A stretch of 64,000 bases of DNA from Micromonospora yangpuensis (GCF_900091615.1 NZ_FMIA01000002.1:5580001-5644000); one strand, 5' to 3'. Positions 29,566 to 40,978 are shown, counted from the first letter of the stretch. Notes: a model not told the origin generated them from the sequence alone. Program-made: numbers and translations.

Positions 29566-30678
29566 GTGGCGTACCAGGTCTGGTCGTCCCACCGGCGGTG
29601 GTGGGTGGGGCTCGCGGCGTTGGCCGTGGTCGCCCTGCTCGCGGCCGGCACGGTGGTCACCGCCCGGCTGGTCGGCGGGCCCGGCGACAGCACCGCCCGG
29701 CCCACCGTCGGCCCGGGTGGTACCCCGACGCCGTCACCCACGCCCAGCCCGACGCCGCCACCGGGTGCCGACCTGACCGGGCCGTTGACGTTCCTGATCG
29801 TCGGGGTGGACACCCGGGTCAGCGTGCCCGACTGGGAACCGCACGCCGACGCCGTGCTCTTGCTGCACGTCGAGCGGGCACTCGACCGGGCGTACCTCTT
29901 CTCGCTCCCCCGCGACCTGCTGGTCGACATCCCGGCCTACCCGGTCGCCGGCTACCGGGGCGGGCGGACGAAACTCACCCACGCGATGAGCTACGGCAGC
30001 CGGGTGCCGGGCAGGCGCGAGCGACCCGACACCGCCCAGGGGTACGAGCTGCTGCGCCGGACGGTCACCGACTACACCGGGTTGCGCGTCGACGCCGGGG
30101 CGGTACTGACCTTCAACGGCTTCGACAAGCTGGTGGACTCCCTCGGCGGGGTGGACCTCTACATCGACCAGCGGACCGTCTCGCTGCACCGCAAGCCCGA
30201 CGGCAAGCACCGGGATCCCGGTCCCGGCGGGTACGTCGGCCCGCAGATGGTCTACGAGAAGGGTGAGCGGCACCTCAACGGCTGGCAGGCGATCGACTAC
30301 GCCCGCCAGCGGTACATCACCGGTGGCGACTACGCCCGGCAACGCCACCAGCAGCAGCTGATCCGGGCCCTGGTGACCAAGATCTACGACCAGGGCCTGG
30401 CCCGGCAGCCGGACCGGGTGGAGCAGGTGGTCGCCGCCCTCGGCGACACCCTGATCTACACCGGCGGCCCGCGGATCGTGGACGTGGCGTACGCCCTGGG
30501 TGCGCTGCCGCCCGACGCGCTGACCCTGGTCGGGCTGCCCGGCGACTCGGTCGGCAAGGGCAGCGGCTACCGGGGCGAGCAGCTCACCGACGTCGGCCGG
30601 TCGTTCCTCACCGAGCTGCGCGCCGGCCGGGTCCAGGAGTACCTCGCCGACCATCCGAAGCTGCGGGTGACCAACTGA
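29566..30678 (+). CDS. LytR-CpsA-Psr (LCP) family cell-wall glycopolymer ligase
   Basis: 370 residues from GTG at 29566, chosen because GGAGAGGAGG lies 5 nt upstream; an ATG 24 codons earlier has no SD. One N-terminal transmembrane helix (about 12-32), a Thr/Pro linker, then the LCP domain with the conserved Asp/Arg residues (GVDTRV, DAVLL, SLPRDLLVDIP, YARQRY). Transfers secondary polymers such as teichoic acid or arabinogalactan-like glycan from lipid carrier to peptidoglycan. Convergent with the M1 peptidase; repeat copy B separates them. Confidence 0.9.
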   Translation: MAYQVWSSHRRWWVGLAALAVVALLAAGTVVTARLVGGPGDSTARPTVGPGGTPTPSPTPSPTPPPGADLTGPLTFLIVGVDTRVSVPDWEPHADAVLLLHVERALDRAYLFSLPRDLLVDIPAYPVAGYRGGRTKLTHAMSYGSRVPGRRERPDTAQGYELLRRTVTDYTGLRVDAGAVLTFNGFDKLVDSLGGVDLYIDQRTVSLHRKPDGKHRDPGPGGYVGPQMVYEKGERHLNGWQAIDYARQRYITGGDYARQRHQQQLIRALVTKIYDQGLARQPDRVEQVVAALGDTLIYTGGPRIVDVAYALGALPPDALTLVGLPGDSVGKGSGYRGEQLTDVGRSFLTELRAGRVQEYLADHPKLRVTN

Positions 30679-30687
30679 GCCCCCGAC

Positions 30688-30741
30688 GGTGAGCGGGGTT
30701 CCCCTCTCGACCGTAGGCGTTAAGCGGGGGCCCTTCCTTAC
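30688..30741 (-). repeat. 54-bp interspersed repeat, copy B
   Basis: Inverted relative to copies A, C and E. On the minus strand it reads GTAAGGAAGGGCCCCCG, then a central CGGTCGAG, ending in CTCACC. Its TAA is the stop codon of the M1 peptidase. Confidence 0.9.
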
Positions 30742-32210
30742 TTCGGGGGTGGGGGGCGTTGGGTGCCGTAGAGCCAGGCGTCGAAGAGGTCGTCGAGCTG
30801 CTTGCCGGAGATCCGCTCGGCAAGCGCCACGAACTCGTCGGTGGTGGCGTTGCCGTCGCGCTTCTCCTCCGGCCAGGCCTTGAGGATCCGGAAGAAGGCG
30901 TCGTCGCCGACGGCCAGCCGCAGCGCGTGCACGGTCATCCCGCCGCGCTGGTAGACCGACTCGCTGAACAGGTTCTCCGGGCCGGGCCGGCCCGGCGGGG
31001 TGCGCCAGACCTGGGCGGACGCCCCGGCGTACCGGGCGTCGAAGGTCTGCTGCGCGCTGCGTCCGCCGTCGTGCTCCACCCAGAGCCACTCCGCGTAGGT
31101 GGCGAAGCCCTCGTTGAGCCAGATGTCGGACCACCTGGCCAGCGCCACGCTGTTGCCGAACCACTGGTGGGCCAGCTCGTGCGCGACGACCTCGGTGTTC
31201 TCGCCCCGGTTGAAGAAGCTCGCCCCGTACACCGGGCGGCTCTGTGTCTCCAGCGCGTAGCGGATCCGCTCGTCGGCGACGACCACCCCGCCGTACGCCT
31301 GCACCGGGTACGGCCCGAAGACGGTCTCCAGGTAGTCGGCGACCTCGACGGTGGCCGCGATCGACCGGTCGGCCGCGCCCTTGGGCAGCTTGGTGCTGAC
31401 CGCGTGGTACACCGGGCGTCCCTTGTGTTCGCCGGTGGTCAGCCGGAATTTGCCGATCACCACCGTGCTCAGGTAGCTGGCCATCGGCACCCGCTCGGCC
31501 CACTTCCAGGTGGTCCAGCCGTCCGCGCTGGTCCTGCCCCCGGGCACGCCGTTGCTGACCGCGGTCAGCCCGTCCGGCACGGTGATCTCGAAGTCGTACG
31601 TCGCCTTGTCCGACGGGTGGTCGTTGACCGGGAACCAGGTGCTCGCCGACTCGGGCTGGCCGAGGGCGATGGCACCGTCGGAGGTGTGCAGCCAGCCACC
31701 CTCGCCGAGGACCTCGTTGTCGATCGGGGCCGGCTTGCCGTCGTAGCTGATCTCGGCGACGAAGCCGTTACCGGCGGTCAACCCGGTGGCCGGGGTGACG
31801 ACCAGCTCGTTGTCGGTGCGGGAGTGCTTGGCCTCGGCACCGTCCACGGTCACCTTCCGGACCGTCAGGCCGGCCAGGTCGAGGTTGAACGCGGAGAGGT
31901 TGGCGCTGGCGGTGGCCTGCACGGTGGTGGTGCCGCTCAGCTCGTCCCGCGACGGGTCGTAGCGGACCCGCACGGTGTACTTCCCGACGTCGTACCCGCC
32001 GTTGCCGTACGTGGGGAAGTAGTCGTCGCCGGCCCCGGCGGCACCGGGTTCGAAGTCCCGCGACGCAGCCGACGAGGTGGTCGGGGCCGGTCGCTCGTCC
32101 TGCTCGGGGGCCGAGTCACAGCCGCTCAGGACGAGCGCGCCGACCAGCAGCAGGGCGCACCCGCGCTTCGCGGGTGCGTCGGGGCTGCCGTCCAGCCGTG
32201 GAACTCCCAT
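30738..32210 (-). CDS. Secreted M1-family aminopeptidase lipoprotein
   Basis: 490 residues. Lipoprotein signal with lipobox L-S-G-C (C31), an N-terminal beta domain, then the gluzincin catalytic domain: HELAHQWFGN and the downstream Glu in LNEGFATYAEW give the HExxH-x18-E zinc site. It lacks the long C-terminal helical domain of PepN, as secreted actinobacterial homologues do. ATG at 32210 with GGAGG. The stop codon TAA belongs to repeat copy B, so the last residues (PPPPK) may derive from an insertion event. Confidence 0.92.
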   Translation of the reverse strand: MGVPRLDGSPDAPAKRGCALLLVGALVLSGCDSAPEQDERPAPTTSSAASRDFEPGAAGAGDDYFPTYGNGGYDVGKYTVRVRYDPSRDELSGTTTVQATASANLSAFNLDLAGLTVRKVTVDGAEAKHSRTDNELVVTPATGLTAGNGFVAEISYDGKPAPIDNEVLGEGGWLHTSDGAIALGQPESASTWFPVNDHPSDKATYDFEITVPDGLTAVSNGVPGGRTSADGWTTWKWAERVPMASYLSTVVIGKFRLTTGEHKGRPVYHAVSTKLPKGAADRSIAATVEVADYLETVFGPYPVQAYGGVVVADERIRYALETQSRPVYGASFFNRGENTEVVAHELAHQWFGNSVALARWSDIWLNEGFATYAEWLWVEHDGGRSAQQTFDARYAGASAQVWRTPPGRPGPENLFSESVYQRGGMTVHALRLAVGDDAFFRILKAWPEEKRDGNATTDEFVALAERISGKQLDDLFDAWLYGTQRPPPPK

Positions 32211-32782
32211 CGAATCCTCCCCTGGCGGCACACCCGCGTCGGCGGTGACGTCGGTCCGGGTCAGCCTAGTGACCCCGGTGCCGGCTGCGGCGCGGGACCG
32301 GCCAGGCCGGGGCCGGTTTCCACCGGCAGCCGCCGGGTGCGGTGACGGAGCCGTCACGCGGCATAGTCGACGGTCCGATTCGTGGCAGTCGTCAGCATCC
32401 GTACCACCGGTGAACAGGCTTTCGTCAGGAAAGACAAAAGTTTGCTCCAATGGAGCCTTTCTTTTCGCAGCCGGCCGTGGCTATGGTCTGTCCCCAAGAT
32501 GTAACGCGGACGCAACACTCTACTCGGACGCGCTACGACGACCTGGTTCACCGACCTGGTCGCCCCATCCCCCGGGGCGGCGAGCGTCCACCCGTGGCGG
32601 CGGCGTGGACCACCACCTTGTCAACCACATCGCGGACCGATGGTCCCCACCGGACACCTCCAGGGACCGGACGGCGCTCGGCGGCGCCTTCGACCTGTCC
32701 GCCGTACAGCTGCTGAACACCCCTCGACGGCTCCGGCCGTCACGGACGCTCGACGGCTCTGGCCGTCACGGAAGGTGCAGAA
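32211..32782. other. Intergenic region between M1 peptidase and TIM-barrel protein
   Basis: About 570 bp between divergent genes; no supported gene. A lower-GC patch at 32420-32520 contains TATGGT (32482-32487), a possible -10 for the plus-strand gene. A near-repeat of CGGCTCTGGCCGTCACGG type occurs at 32727-32774. Confidence 0.5.
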
Positions 32783-33925
32783 ATGCCGGACCAGCCCGCT
32801 CACGACCCGTTCACCACAACCCCCGACGGCCGGCTCAGCCGCCGCCGGCTGCTGGCCGCCTCCGCCGGTGCCGCCGCCGCGATCGGCGCCGTCGGCCTGC
32901 CGGTCCTCGGCACCGCCGCCCCCGCCCTCGGCGCCGCCAAGGGCAGCGACCCGGACGCCGGCAGCAGCGGTCTGCGGGCCGCGCCGCTGATCCCGCCGAC
33001 CAACCGGGGCATCATCCTCTACTCGGTGCGGGACCGGATCTCCGCCGCACCTGACGACAGCGGCGTGCCGTACGGCTTCGAGCGGGTCCTCGCCCGGCTG
33101 GCCGAGATCGGCTACAAGGAGATCGAGTTCGCCGGCTTCAACCAGAGCACCGAGATCCTGGGCCGGCAGATCACCCCGGCCGAGATCCGCAAGATCCTGG
33201 ACGACAACGGCCTGGTCGCCAACGGCTGCCACACCTCCATCAACGCGACCAGCTTCCAGCAGCAGCTCGACATCGCCGAGACGCTGGGCATGAAGAACAT
33301 CGGCACCGGCAGTGCCCCGACCAACAGCGCCTACAAGGCCGACTGGGACGCCGCCGCCGACGTCTGGAACGAGCTGGGCCGCCAGGCCAAGGCCCGAGGC
33401 ATGCGGCTGTACACGCACAACCACGACGCGGAGTACAGCTTCCTGCTCGACGCCGGCCCCCGGGACTCCTCGGGCCGCCAGACCCGGTCCTCCGGCATCC
33501 GCCGGCTGGAGTACTTCTTCGGCCAGACCGACCCGCGCTACGTCTTCTTCGAGCTGGACATCTACTGGGCCTACGTGGCCCGGTTCAAGCACACCAAGTT
33601 CATCAACGCGAACGGGGTGGAGAAGACCAGCCTCTTCGACCCGATCCTCAACGTGGCCGACCGGACCAAGCGGTTCCCGCTGTTCCACGCCAAGGACGGC
33701 GACCGCCGTACCGACCTGGCCAACGGGTACGAGATGACGCCGCTCGGCGACGGCGACATCAACTTCCAGCAGTTCTTCCAGACCATCGGCGAGCGGCACT
33801 TCCACCACGCCAACTGGGAGATGGACACCGCCCCGGGCGGTACCGAGAACCGGGGTCAGTCGCTGGACTTCGCGGCCAAGAGCTACGAGAACATGGCCGA
33901 CCTGAGCATCTACCTGCAGAAGTGA
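32783..33925 (+). CDS. Tat-exported sugar phosphate isomerase/epimerase-like TIM-barrel protein
   Basis: 380 residues. A twin-arginine signal (SRRRLLAAS, about 19-27) with hydrophobic stretch and Ala cleavage region, then an AP-endonuclease-2/xylose-isomerase-like barrel (ILYSVRD, IGYKEIEFAGF, HNHDAEY, FFELDIYW, LFHAKDGD, NWEMD). Metal-binding His/Glu/Asp positions of the family are present. Probably acts on an oligosaccharide or oxidised sugar outside the cell with the next gene. Confidence 0.88.
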   Translation: MPDQPAHDPFTTTPDGRLSRRRLLAASAGAAAAIGAVGLPVLGTAAPALGAAKGSDPDAGSSGLRAAPLIPPTNRGIILYSVRDRISAAPDDSGVPYGFERVLARLAEIGYKEIEFAGFNQSTEILGRQITPAEIRKILDDNGLVANGCHTSINATSFQQQLDIAETLGMKNIGTGSAPTNSAYKADWDAAADVWNELGRQAKARGMRLYTHNHDAEYSFLLDAGPRDSSGRQTRSSGIRRLEYFFGQTDPRYVFFELDIYWAYVARFKHTKFINANGVEKTSLFDPILNVADRTKRFPLFHAKDGDRRTDLANGYEMTPLGDGDINFQQFFQTIGERHFHHANWEMDTAPGGTENRGQSLDFAAKSYENMADLSIYLQK

Positions 33926-34026
33926 CGTCCCGGCGGGGGTCGGCGCACGCCGGCCCCCGCCCGGGTGACCGGTCGGCCCAGCCACCGGTACGGATCCGCG
34001 CCGTCGGCGGCACGCGTGGGTCCTGT

Positions 34027-34088
34027 CCCGTGCCGCACGGCGGCGGCACCGAACCACACCCCGTGCCGCACGGCGGCGGCACCGAACC
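34027..34088. repeat. 29-bp tandem duplication in an intergenic spacer
   Basis: Two exact copies of a 29-bp unit (34027-34055, 34060-34088), period 33 bp, between the TIM-barrel gene and the ThuA gene. No other function seen. Confidence 0.85.
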
Positions 34089-34172
34089 CCATCCGAGGTT
34101 CACCCCTCTCGCACCCGCGCCACCGGCGGTATCGCCGGTGATCCCGCGCGCCTGCCGACCCCCGGAGGAACC

Positions 34173-37100
34173 ATGAAACACACGACCGGCCGACGATGGC
34201 TCGCCATCGCCGCTGGGTTCATGCTCACCGCCTCACTCGTCCCGCCCAACGCCGCCGCCGCCAACCCGGAGGCCGCCACGCCGCCGGAGGACATGGTCGC
34301 CGCCGAGAACGGCCCGGCCGCGCTCCGCTCCGACGTCCGGCAGCCGGCAGAGGACTTCCAGGTCCTGGTCTTCACCAAGACCGCCGGTGAGCGTCGCGCG
34401 TCCATCAAGGACGGCTCGCTCCTGCTGCGCAACCTGGGCAAGAACAACGGCTTCACCACCACGGTGAGCGAGGACGCCGCCCTCTTCACCACCGAGGAGC
34501 TGAACAAGTACCGCGCGGTGGTCTTCCTCAACACCACCGGTGACATCCTGAACTCCACGCAGGAAGCGGCGTTCGAGGAGTACATCAAGACCGGTGGTGG
34601 CTTCGTCGGCGTACACGCCGCCGCCGAGACCGAGCCTGACTGGGAGTTCTACCAGAACCTCGTCGGGGCCAAGGCCACCGGCGCGTCGGCGGTCGCCGAG
34701 GCGCTGATCGACGTCGACGACCGGGCGCACCCGGCCACCGAGACGCTCCCGCGCCAGCTCCAGCACACCGACCGGTGGTACAACTTCTCCGCCAACGTCC
34801 GGGGCAAGGCACACGTGCTGGCCACCGTCGACGAGAAGAGCTACACCGGTGGCTCGATGGGCTTCGACCACCCGATCACCTGGTGCCAGGACTACCAGGG
34901 CGGACGCTCGTTCTACACCGGGCTCGGCCACACCCCCGAGACCTACCGGTACAACCCGTTCCGCAAGCAGATCCTCGGCGGCATCCGCTGGGCCGCCGGC
35001 GTGGTCGAGGGCGACTGCGGTGCCACCGTGTACGGCAACTACGAGAAGGTCGTCCTCAACGACCAGCCCGGCGAGCCGATGAACCTGTCGGTGCTGCCCG
35101 ACGGCCGGGTGCTGCACAGCACCCGTGGCGGTGAGGTCCGGCTCTACGACCCGGCCACCGGCGCCAGCCCGGTGATCACCACCATCCCGGTGTACACCCA
35201 CGACGAGGACGGTCTCCAGTACGTCACCATCGGTCCGGACTTCGCCAAGGACAAGTGGGTCTACATCTACTACGCGCCCAAGATCCCGGGCACGAACGAG
35301 GGCACCGCGCCGGCCACCTCCGACGATCCGACGACCTGGGACCCGTACAAGGGCTACAACCAGCTCTCCCGGGTCAAGTGGGTGGAGGACCCGACCCCGC
35401 GCCTCGACCTGACCACCGAGCAGCAGATCCTGCGGGTGGACACCGACCGGGGCGCCTGCTGCCACGTCGCCGGTGAGATCAAGTTCGACGGCAAGGGCCT
35501 GCTGTACCTGGTCACCGGTGACGACACCAACGCCAGCGGATCGGACCAGTACTCCCCGATCCTGGAGATGCCCACCCAGGGCCCGGCGTACGACGCCCAG
35601 CGCTCCTCGGCCAACACCAACGACCTGCGCGGCAAGGTCATCCGGATCAAGATGAAGGACGACGGGACGTACAGCATCCCGCGCGGCAACCTCTTCCCGC
35701 CGGGCACCGAGAAGACCCGCCCGGAGATCTTCCTGATGGGTCTGCGCAACCCGTTCCGGTTCGACGTCTCCGCCGAGGGCTTCCTGTACATCGGCGACTA
35801 CTCCCCGGACGCCCGGCTCCCCAACCCGGACCGTGGCCCGGAGGGCACCGGCCGGTGGATCGCCACCAACAAGGCGGGCAACTACGGCTGGCCGTACTGC
35901 AACAGCCCGGACCTGCCGTACATCGACTTCGACTTCGCCACCCGTACCCCCAAGGGCGCCTTCGACTGCGCCGCGCCGATCAACGACTCGCCGCGCAACA
36001 CGGGTCTGCGGGAGCTGCCGAAGGTCGAGCCGGTGCAGTTCTGGTACACCTTCAACGCCACCACCCCGTGCCCCGAGGCGTACCTGCAGACCCCGGCCCA
36101 GGCCTGTGACTTCAAGTGGCCGGTGATCGGCACCGGCGGCGTCGGCCCGATGGGCGGGCCGATCTACTCCTACGACAAGGACCTGGAGTCCGAGGTCAAG
36201 TTCCCCGAGTACTACGACAACGCCGTGGTCTTCGGTGAGTTCACCCGCGACAAGATCTACATGATGCGGACCAACGGCCGGGACCGGCTGTTCGACGTGG
36301 AGGAGTTCCTCCCGGGCGTCGTCTTCGACAACCCGATGGACATGGAGTTCGGTCCGGACGGCTCGCTCTACGTCCTGGAGTACGGCGACGGCTTCTTCCG
36401 GGCCAACCCGGACGCCGCGCTCTCGGTGGTCCGGTACGTCAAGGGCACCCGGGCCCCGGTGGCCGATCTCGAGGCCAGCCCGACCTCGGGTCAGGCCCCG
36501 CTGACGGTGAACTTCGACGCGACCGAGAGCTACGACCCGGACCCGGGTGAGTCGATCTCCTACGCCTGGGACTTCACCAGCGACGGCACTGTCGACTCGG
36601 CCGACCCGGTCACCTCGTTCACCTACACCCAGAACGGCACCTACACGGCCCGCCTGACGGTGACCGACTCCAGCGGCAAGACCGCGGTGCTGACCCGGCA
36701 GATCACGGTCGGCAACACCGCGCCCACGGTGACGGTCACCTCGCCGGTGTCGGGCAGCTTCTTCTCCTGGGGTGACGACATCCCGTTCGTGGTCACCGTC
36801 ACCGACCCGGAGGACGGCGAGATCGACTGCAGCCGGGTCACCGTCACCTTCGTCCTCGGCCACGACGACCACGGCCACCCGGACGGCTCCACCACCGGCT
36901 GCACCGGCACCATCCCCAGCCCGGCCGACGGCGCCGACCACGCCGGTGGTTACCTGTACGGCGGAATCAGCGCCTCCTACACCGACCTCGGTGGCGGCGG
37001 CCAGGGCGCGTTGACCGAGGTGGGTCAGGCGATCGTCCAGACCAACCGTCAGCAGGCCGAGTTCGCCCAGATCAAGCAGGGCGTCACGCTGGCCAACACC

Positions 37101-37457
37101 AACGACACCGGTGGTGGGCAGCACGTCAACGGGATCGACCCGGGCGACCACATCGCCTTCCGGCCGATCAACCTGGGTGACGTCAACTCCGTGACGCTGC
37201 GCCACTCCGGTGGCTCGGCCGCCACCGCCGGCCAGCCCCGGGCCGCGGTGGAGCTGCGGCTCGACGCGCCGGACGGGCCGCTGGTCGGCTCGGCGACGCT
37301 GAACGCGACGGCGGGTAACAACGCGTTCGTCGAGACCAACGTCGCGGTGGACCAGCCGACCGGATCGCACACGCTGTACCTGGTCTTCCGCAGTGTCGAG
37401 GGCGGACCGACCAGTGCCCTGTTCAACCTGAACTGGGTCAACTTCAACGAGGGCTGA
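34173..37457 (+). CDS. Secreted ThuA / glucose-sorbosone dehydrogenase / PKD multidomain protein
   Basis: 1094 residues. Sec signal peptide (1-29), ThuA-like domain (about 55-275: VLVFTKTAG, GFVGVHAAAE, RSFYTGLGHT), a PQQ-dependent sugar dehydrogenase-type beta propeller (about 290-755, with EDGLQYVTIGPDF, GEIKFDGKGLLYLVTGD and LRNPFRFDV), a PKD domain (about 765-850), and a C-terminal beta domain similar to carbohydrate-binding modules (about 960-1094). GGAGGA precedes the ATG. It likely binds and oxidises polysaccharide-derived sugars outside the cell. Confidence 0.9.
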   Translation: MKHTTGRRWLAIAAGFMLTASLVPPNAAAANPEAATPPEDMVAAENGPAALRSDVRQPAEDFQVLVFTKTAGERRASIKDGSLLLRNLGKNNGFTTTVSEDAALFTTEELNKYRAVVFLNTTGDILNSTQEAAFEEYIKTGGGFVGVHAAAETEPDWEFYQNLVGAKATGASAVAEALIDVDDRAHPATETLPRQLQHTDRWYNFSANVRGKAHVLATVDEKSYTGGSMGFDHPITWCQDYQGGRSFYTGLGHTPETYRYNPFRKQILGGIRWAAGVVEGDCGATVYGNYEKVVLNDQPGEPMNLSVLPDGRVLHSTRGGEVRLYDPATGASPVITTIPVYTHDEDGLQYVTIGPDFAKDKWVYIYYAPKIPGTNEGTAPATSDDPTTWDPYKGYNQLSRVKWVEDPTPRLDLTTEQQILRVDTDRGACCHVAGEIKFDGKGLLYLVTGDDTNASGSDQYSPILEMPTQGPAYDAQRSSANTNDLRGKVIRIKMKDDGTYSIPRGNLFPPGTEKTRPEIFLMGLRNPFRFDVSAEGFLYIGDYSPDARLPNPDRGPEGTGRWIATNKAGNYGWPYCNSPDLPYIDFDFATRTPKGAFDCAAPINDSPRNTGLRELPKVEPVQFWYTFNATTPCPEAYLQTPAQACDFKWPVIGTGGVGPMGGPIYSYDKDLESEVKFPEYYDNAVVFGEFTRDKIYMMRTNGRDRLFDVEEFLPGVVFDNPMDMEFGPDGSLYVLEYGDGFFRANPDAALSVVRYVKGTRAPVADLEASPTSGQAPLTVNFDATESYDPDPGESISYAWDFTSDGTVDSADPVTSFTYTQNGTYTARLTVTDSSGKTAVLTRQITVGNTAPTVTVTSPVSGSFFSWGDDIPFVVTVTDPEDGEIDCSRVTVTFVLGHDDHGHPDGSTTGCTGTIPSPADGADHAGGYLYGGISASYTDLGGGGQGALTEVGQAIVQTNRQQAEFAQIKQGVTLANTNDTGGGQHVNGIDPGDHIAFRPINLGDVNSVTLRHSGGSAATAGQPRAAVELRLDAPDGPLVGSATLNATAGNNAFVETNVAVDQPTGSHTLYLVFRSVEGGPTSALFNLNWVNFNEG

Positions 37458-37479
37458 TCCTCCTGAGGTAAGCCGCAAA

Positions 37480-37511
37480 GAGCCGGCCCCGCCGAAAGGC
37501 GGGGCCGGCTC
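37480..37511. terminator. Bidirectional hairpin between the ThuA protein gene and guaB3
   Basis: A 14-bp perfect stem (37480-37493 with 37498-37511) capped by a GAAA tetraloop, between convergent genes. Confidence 0.85.
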
Positions 37512-37555
37512 CTTCGTGTCGCGGTCCGCCCGGCCGACGCCCGGCGGACCTGCGG

Positions 37556-38674
37556 TCAGCGGTCCAGGACCAGGCTGACCTTCTGGAACTCCTTCAGGTC
37601 GCGGTAGCCGCACTTGGCCATCGCCCGCCGGACCGCGCCGAAGAGGTTGAGCTGGCCGTCCGGCTCGTCGGCCGGGCCGAAGAGCACCCGCTCCATCTCC
37701 CCGAGCGGCTCACCGGCCACCTCGAACGCACCCCGGGGCAGCGACGGGTGGCTGGCCGCCGAGTGCCACCAGGCACCACCGGCCGGGGCCTCCGCGCAGA
37801 GCGACAACGGCTCACCGAGCATCACGGCGTCGGCGCCGCAGCCGAGCGCCTTGGCGATGTCGCCGGAGGTCCGCAGGTCACCGTCGGCGATCAGGTGGAC
37901 GTACCGACCACCGGTCTCGTCGAGGTAGTCCCGGCGGGCCGCCGCCGCGTCGGCGATCGCGGTGGCCATCGGCACCCGGATGCCGAGCACCGACTCGGTG
38001 GTGGACCACTCGTCGCCGCCGATGCCGATGATCACCCCGGCCGCGCCGGTCCGCATCAGGTGCAGCGCGGTCTTGTAGTCGGTGCAGCCGCCGACGATGA
38101 CCGGCAGGTCCAGGTCGGCGATGAACTCCTTGAGGTTCAGCGGCTCGTCGGTGGTGGAGACGTGCTCGGCGGAGACCAGGGTGCCCTGGATGACCAGGAT
38201 GTCCACGCCGGCGTCCAGGATCACCGGGGCCAGGGCCAGGGTGTGCTGCGGGGAGACCCGGACGGCGACCGTACCGCCACCGGCCCGCAGCTCGCGGACC
38301 CGCTCGGCGATCAGGTCGGGGCGGATCGGCTCGGCGTAGACCTCCTGGAGGCGCTTGGTGGCGCGGGCCTCCTCGTCGAGGCCGGCCAGCTCCTCCAGCA
38401 CCTTGGTCGGGTTCTCGTACCGGGTCCAGAGCCCTTCGACGTTGAGTACGCCGAGCCCGCCGAGCTGGCCGAGCCGGACCGCCGAGGCCGGGCTCATCGT
38501 CGCGTCCGAGGGGTGCCCGACACAGGGGATGCCGAACGGGTACGCGTCGAGCTGCCAGGCGGTGGAGACGTCGTCGACGTCCCTGGTACGCCGGCTCGGC
38601 ACGATGGCGATGTCGTCCAGGTGGTAACCGCGCTGCGCGGTCTTGCCCAGCCCGATCTCGACCACGTCACGCAT
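37556..38674 (-). CDS. guaB3: GuaB3-type IMP dehydrogenase family protein
   Basis: 372 residues, an IMPDH/GMPR-like TIM barrel without CBS domains (DIAIVPSRRTRD, GHPSDATMS, VIVGGCTDY, GVIIGIGGDEWSTTESVLG, GDIAKALGCGADAVMLG). The GAICTT active-site loop of true IMPDH is replaced by GGDEWSTTE, so it is not a standard IMP dehydrogenase. It follows guaB by about 30 bp in one operon, as guaB2-guaB3 do in mycobacteria. ATG with GGAG 5 nt upstream. Confidence 0.9.
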   Translation of the reverse strand: MRDVVEIGLGKTAQRGYHLDDIAIVPSRRTRDVDDVSTAWQLDAYPFGIPCVGHPSDATMSPASAVRLGQLGGLGVLNVEGLWTRYENPTKVLEELAGLDEEARATKRLQEVYAEPIRPDLIAERVRELRAGGGTVAVRVSPQHTLALAPVILDAGVDILVIQGTLVSAEHVSTTDEPLNLKEFIADLDLPVIVGGCTDYKTALHLMRTGAAGVIIGIGGDEWSTTESVLGIRVPMATAIADAAAARRDYLDETGGRYVHLIADGDLRTSGDIAKALGCGADAVMLGEPLSLCAEAPAGGAWWHSAASHPSLPRGAFEVAGEPLGEMERVLFGPADEPDGQLNLFGAVRRAMAKCGYRDLKEFQKVSLVLDR

Positions 38675-38704
38675 GGGGACTCCAGGTGGTTGGGGGTGGT
38701 GGGG

Positions 38705-40297
<1,593 letters not shown>

Positions 40298-40452
40298 TCA
40301 GCGAGGTGGCGCGCGGGCGGTACGGGCCCGCAGCGGCGGCGACACGTCGGTTCATCGTACCCAGTGACCTGCGGGCCCCGGGCCGGCGGCGGGGTGCCGG
40401 CACTCCACGTCGCCGTACCTGCCCGGGGAGAGCATCGAGCCGAGGTTGGGTC

Positions 40453-40458
40453 TACGGT
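40453..40458 (+). promoter_or_regulatory. -10-like element placing the DUF5319 gene as leaderless
   Basis: TACGGT ends 6 nt before the GTG start codon, so the transcription start would be the start codon itself. No good -35 is visible. Confidence 0.4.
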
Positions 40459-40464
40459 GAGGAG

Positions 40465-40875
40465 GTGCACGAGGAGCCCATCGACCCGTTCAACGGCGAC
40501 CCGGCCGATCCCGCTGCCGGGCTGCACGATCCGGGCGACGACGCCCCGCTCGACCCGCTGACCGAGGTCGAGCGGCAGGACGTGCTGGAGGACCTGGCCG
40601 ACCTGGAGATCTACCAGGCGCTGCTGGCGCCGATCGGGGTCCGTGGGCTGGTCATCGAGTGCGAGGACTGCCGCGAGCCGCACTACTTCGACTGGGACCT
40701 GCTCCGGGGCAACCTGCGGCACCTGCTCAGCTCGGGCCGGCCCCGGGTGCACGAGCCGGCGTTCGACCCCGACCCGGACCACTACGTCACCTGGGACTAC
40801 GCCCGGGGCTACGCCGACGGCGTGCACGACACGTTGACCGAGGGCACCGACGACGAGCCGGAGAGCACCGACTGA
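40465..40875 (+). CDS. DUF5319 family protein
   Basis: 136 residues, very acidic at both ends, with the conserved central block ECEDCREPHYFDWDLL whose two Cys may bind metal. This family sits beside guaB in many actinomycetes; function unknown. GTG start: GAGGAG touches the start codon, too close for an SD, while a -10-like TACGGT 6 nt upstream fits leaderless translation. Confidence 0.85.
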   Translation: MHEEPIDPFNGDPADPAAGLHDPGDDAPLDPLTEVERQDVLEDLADLEIYQALLAPIGVRGLVIECEDCREPHYFDWDLLRGNLRHLLSSGRPRVHEPAFDPDPDHYVTWDYARGYADGVHDTLTEGTDDEPESTD

Positions 40876-40978
40876 TCCGTCCCGGCCCGGCCGACGGTGA
40901 GCTGAGCCGCCCTCGCGGGCTGTGGGGCTGAGCCGCCCCGGCCGACCGTGGGCTGACAGCGCCCCCCGGTTGACAGTG

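Noticed and set aside
34233-37613. A 1126-codon open frame antisense to the ThuA/sugar dehydrogenase gene
   Set aside because: It mirrors the codon positions of the sense gene (Val/Gly/Asp/Arg-rich shadow of G/C third positions) and has no family motifs. The same reasoning removed all other long antisense frames.
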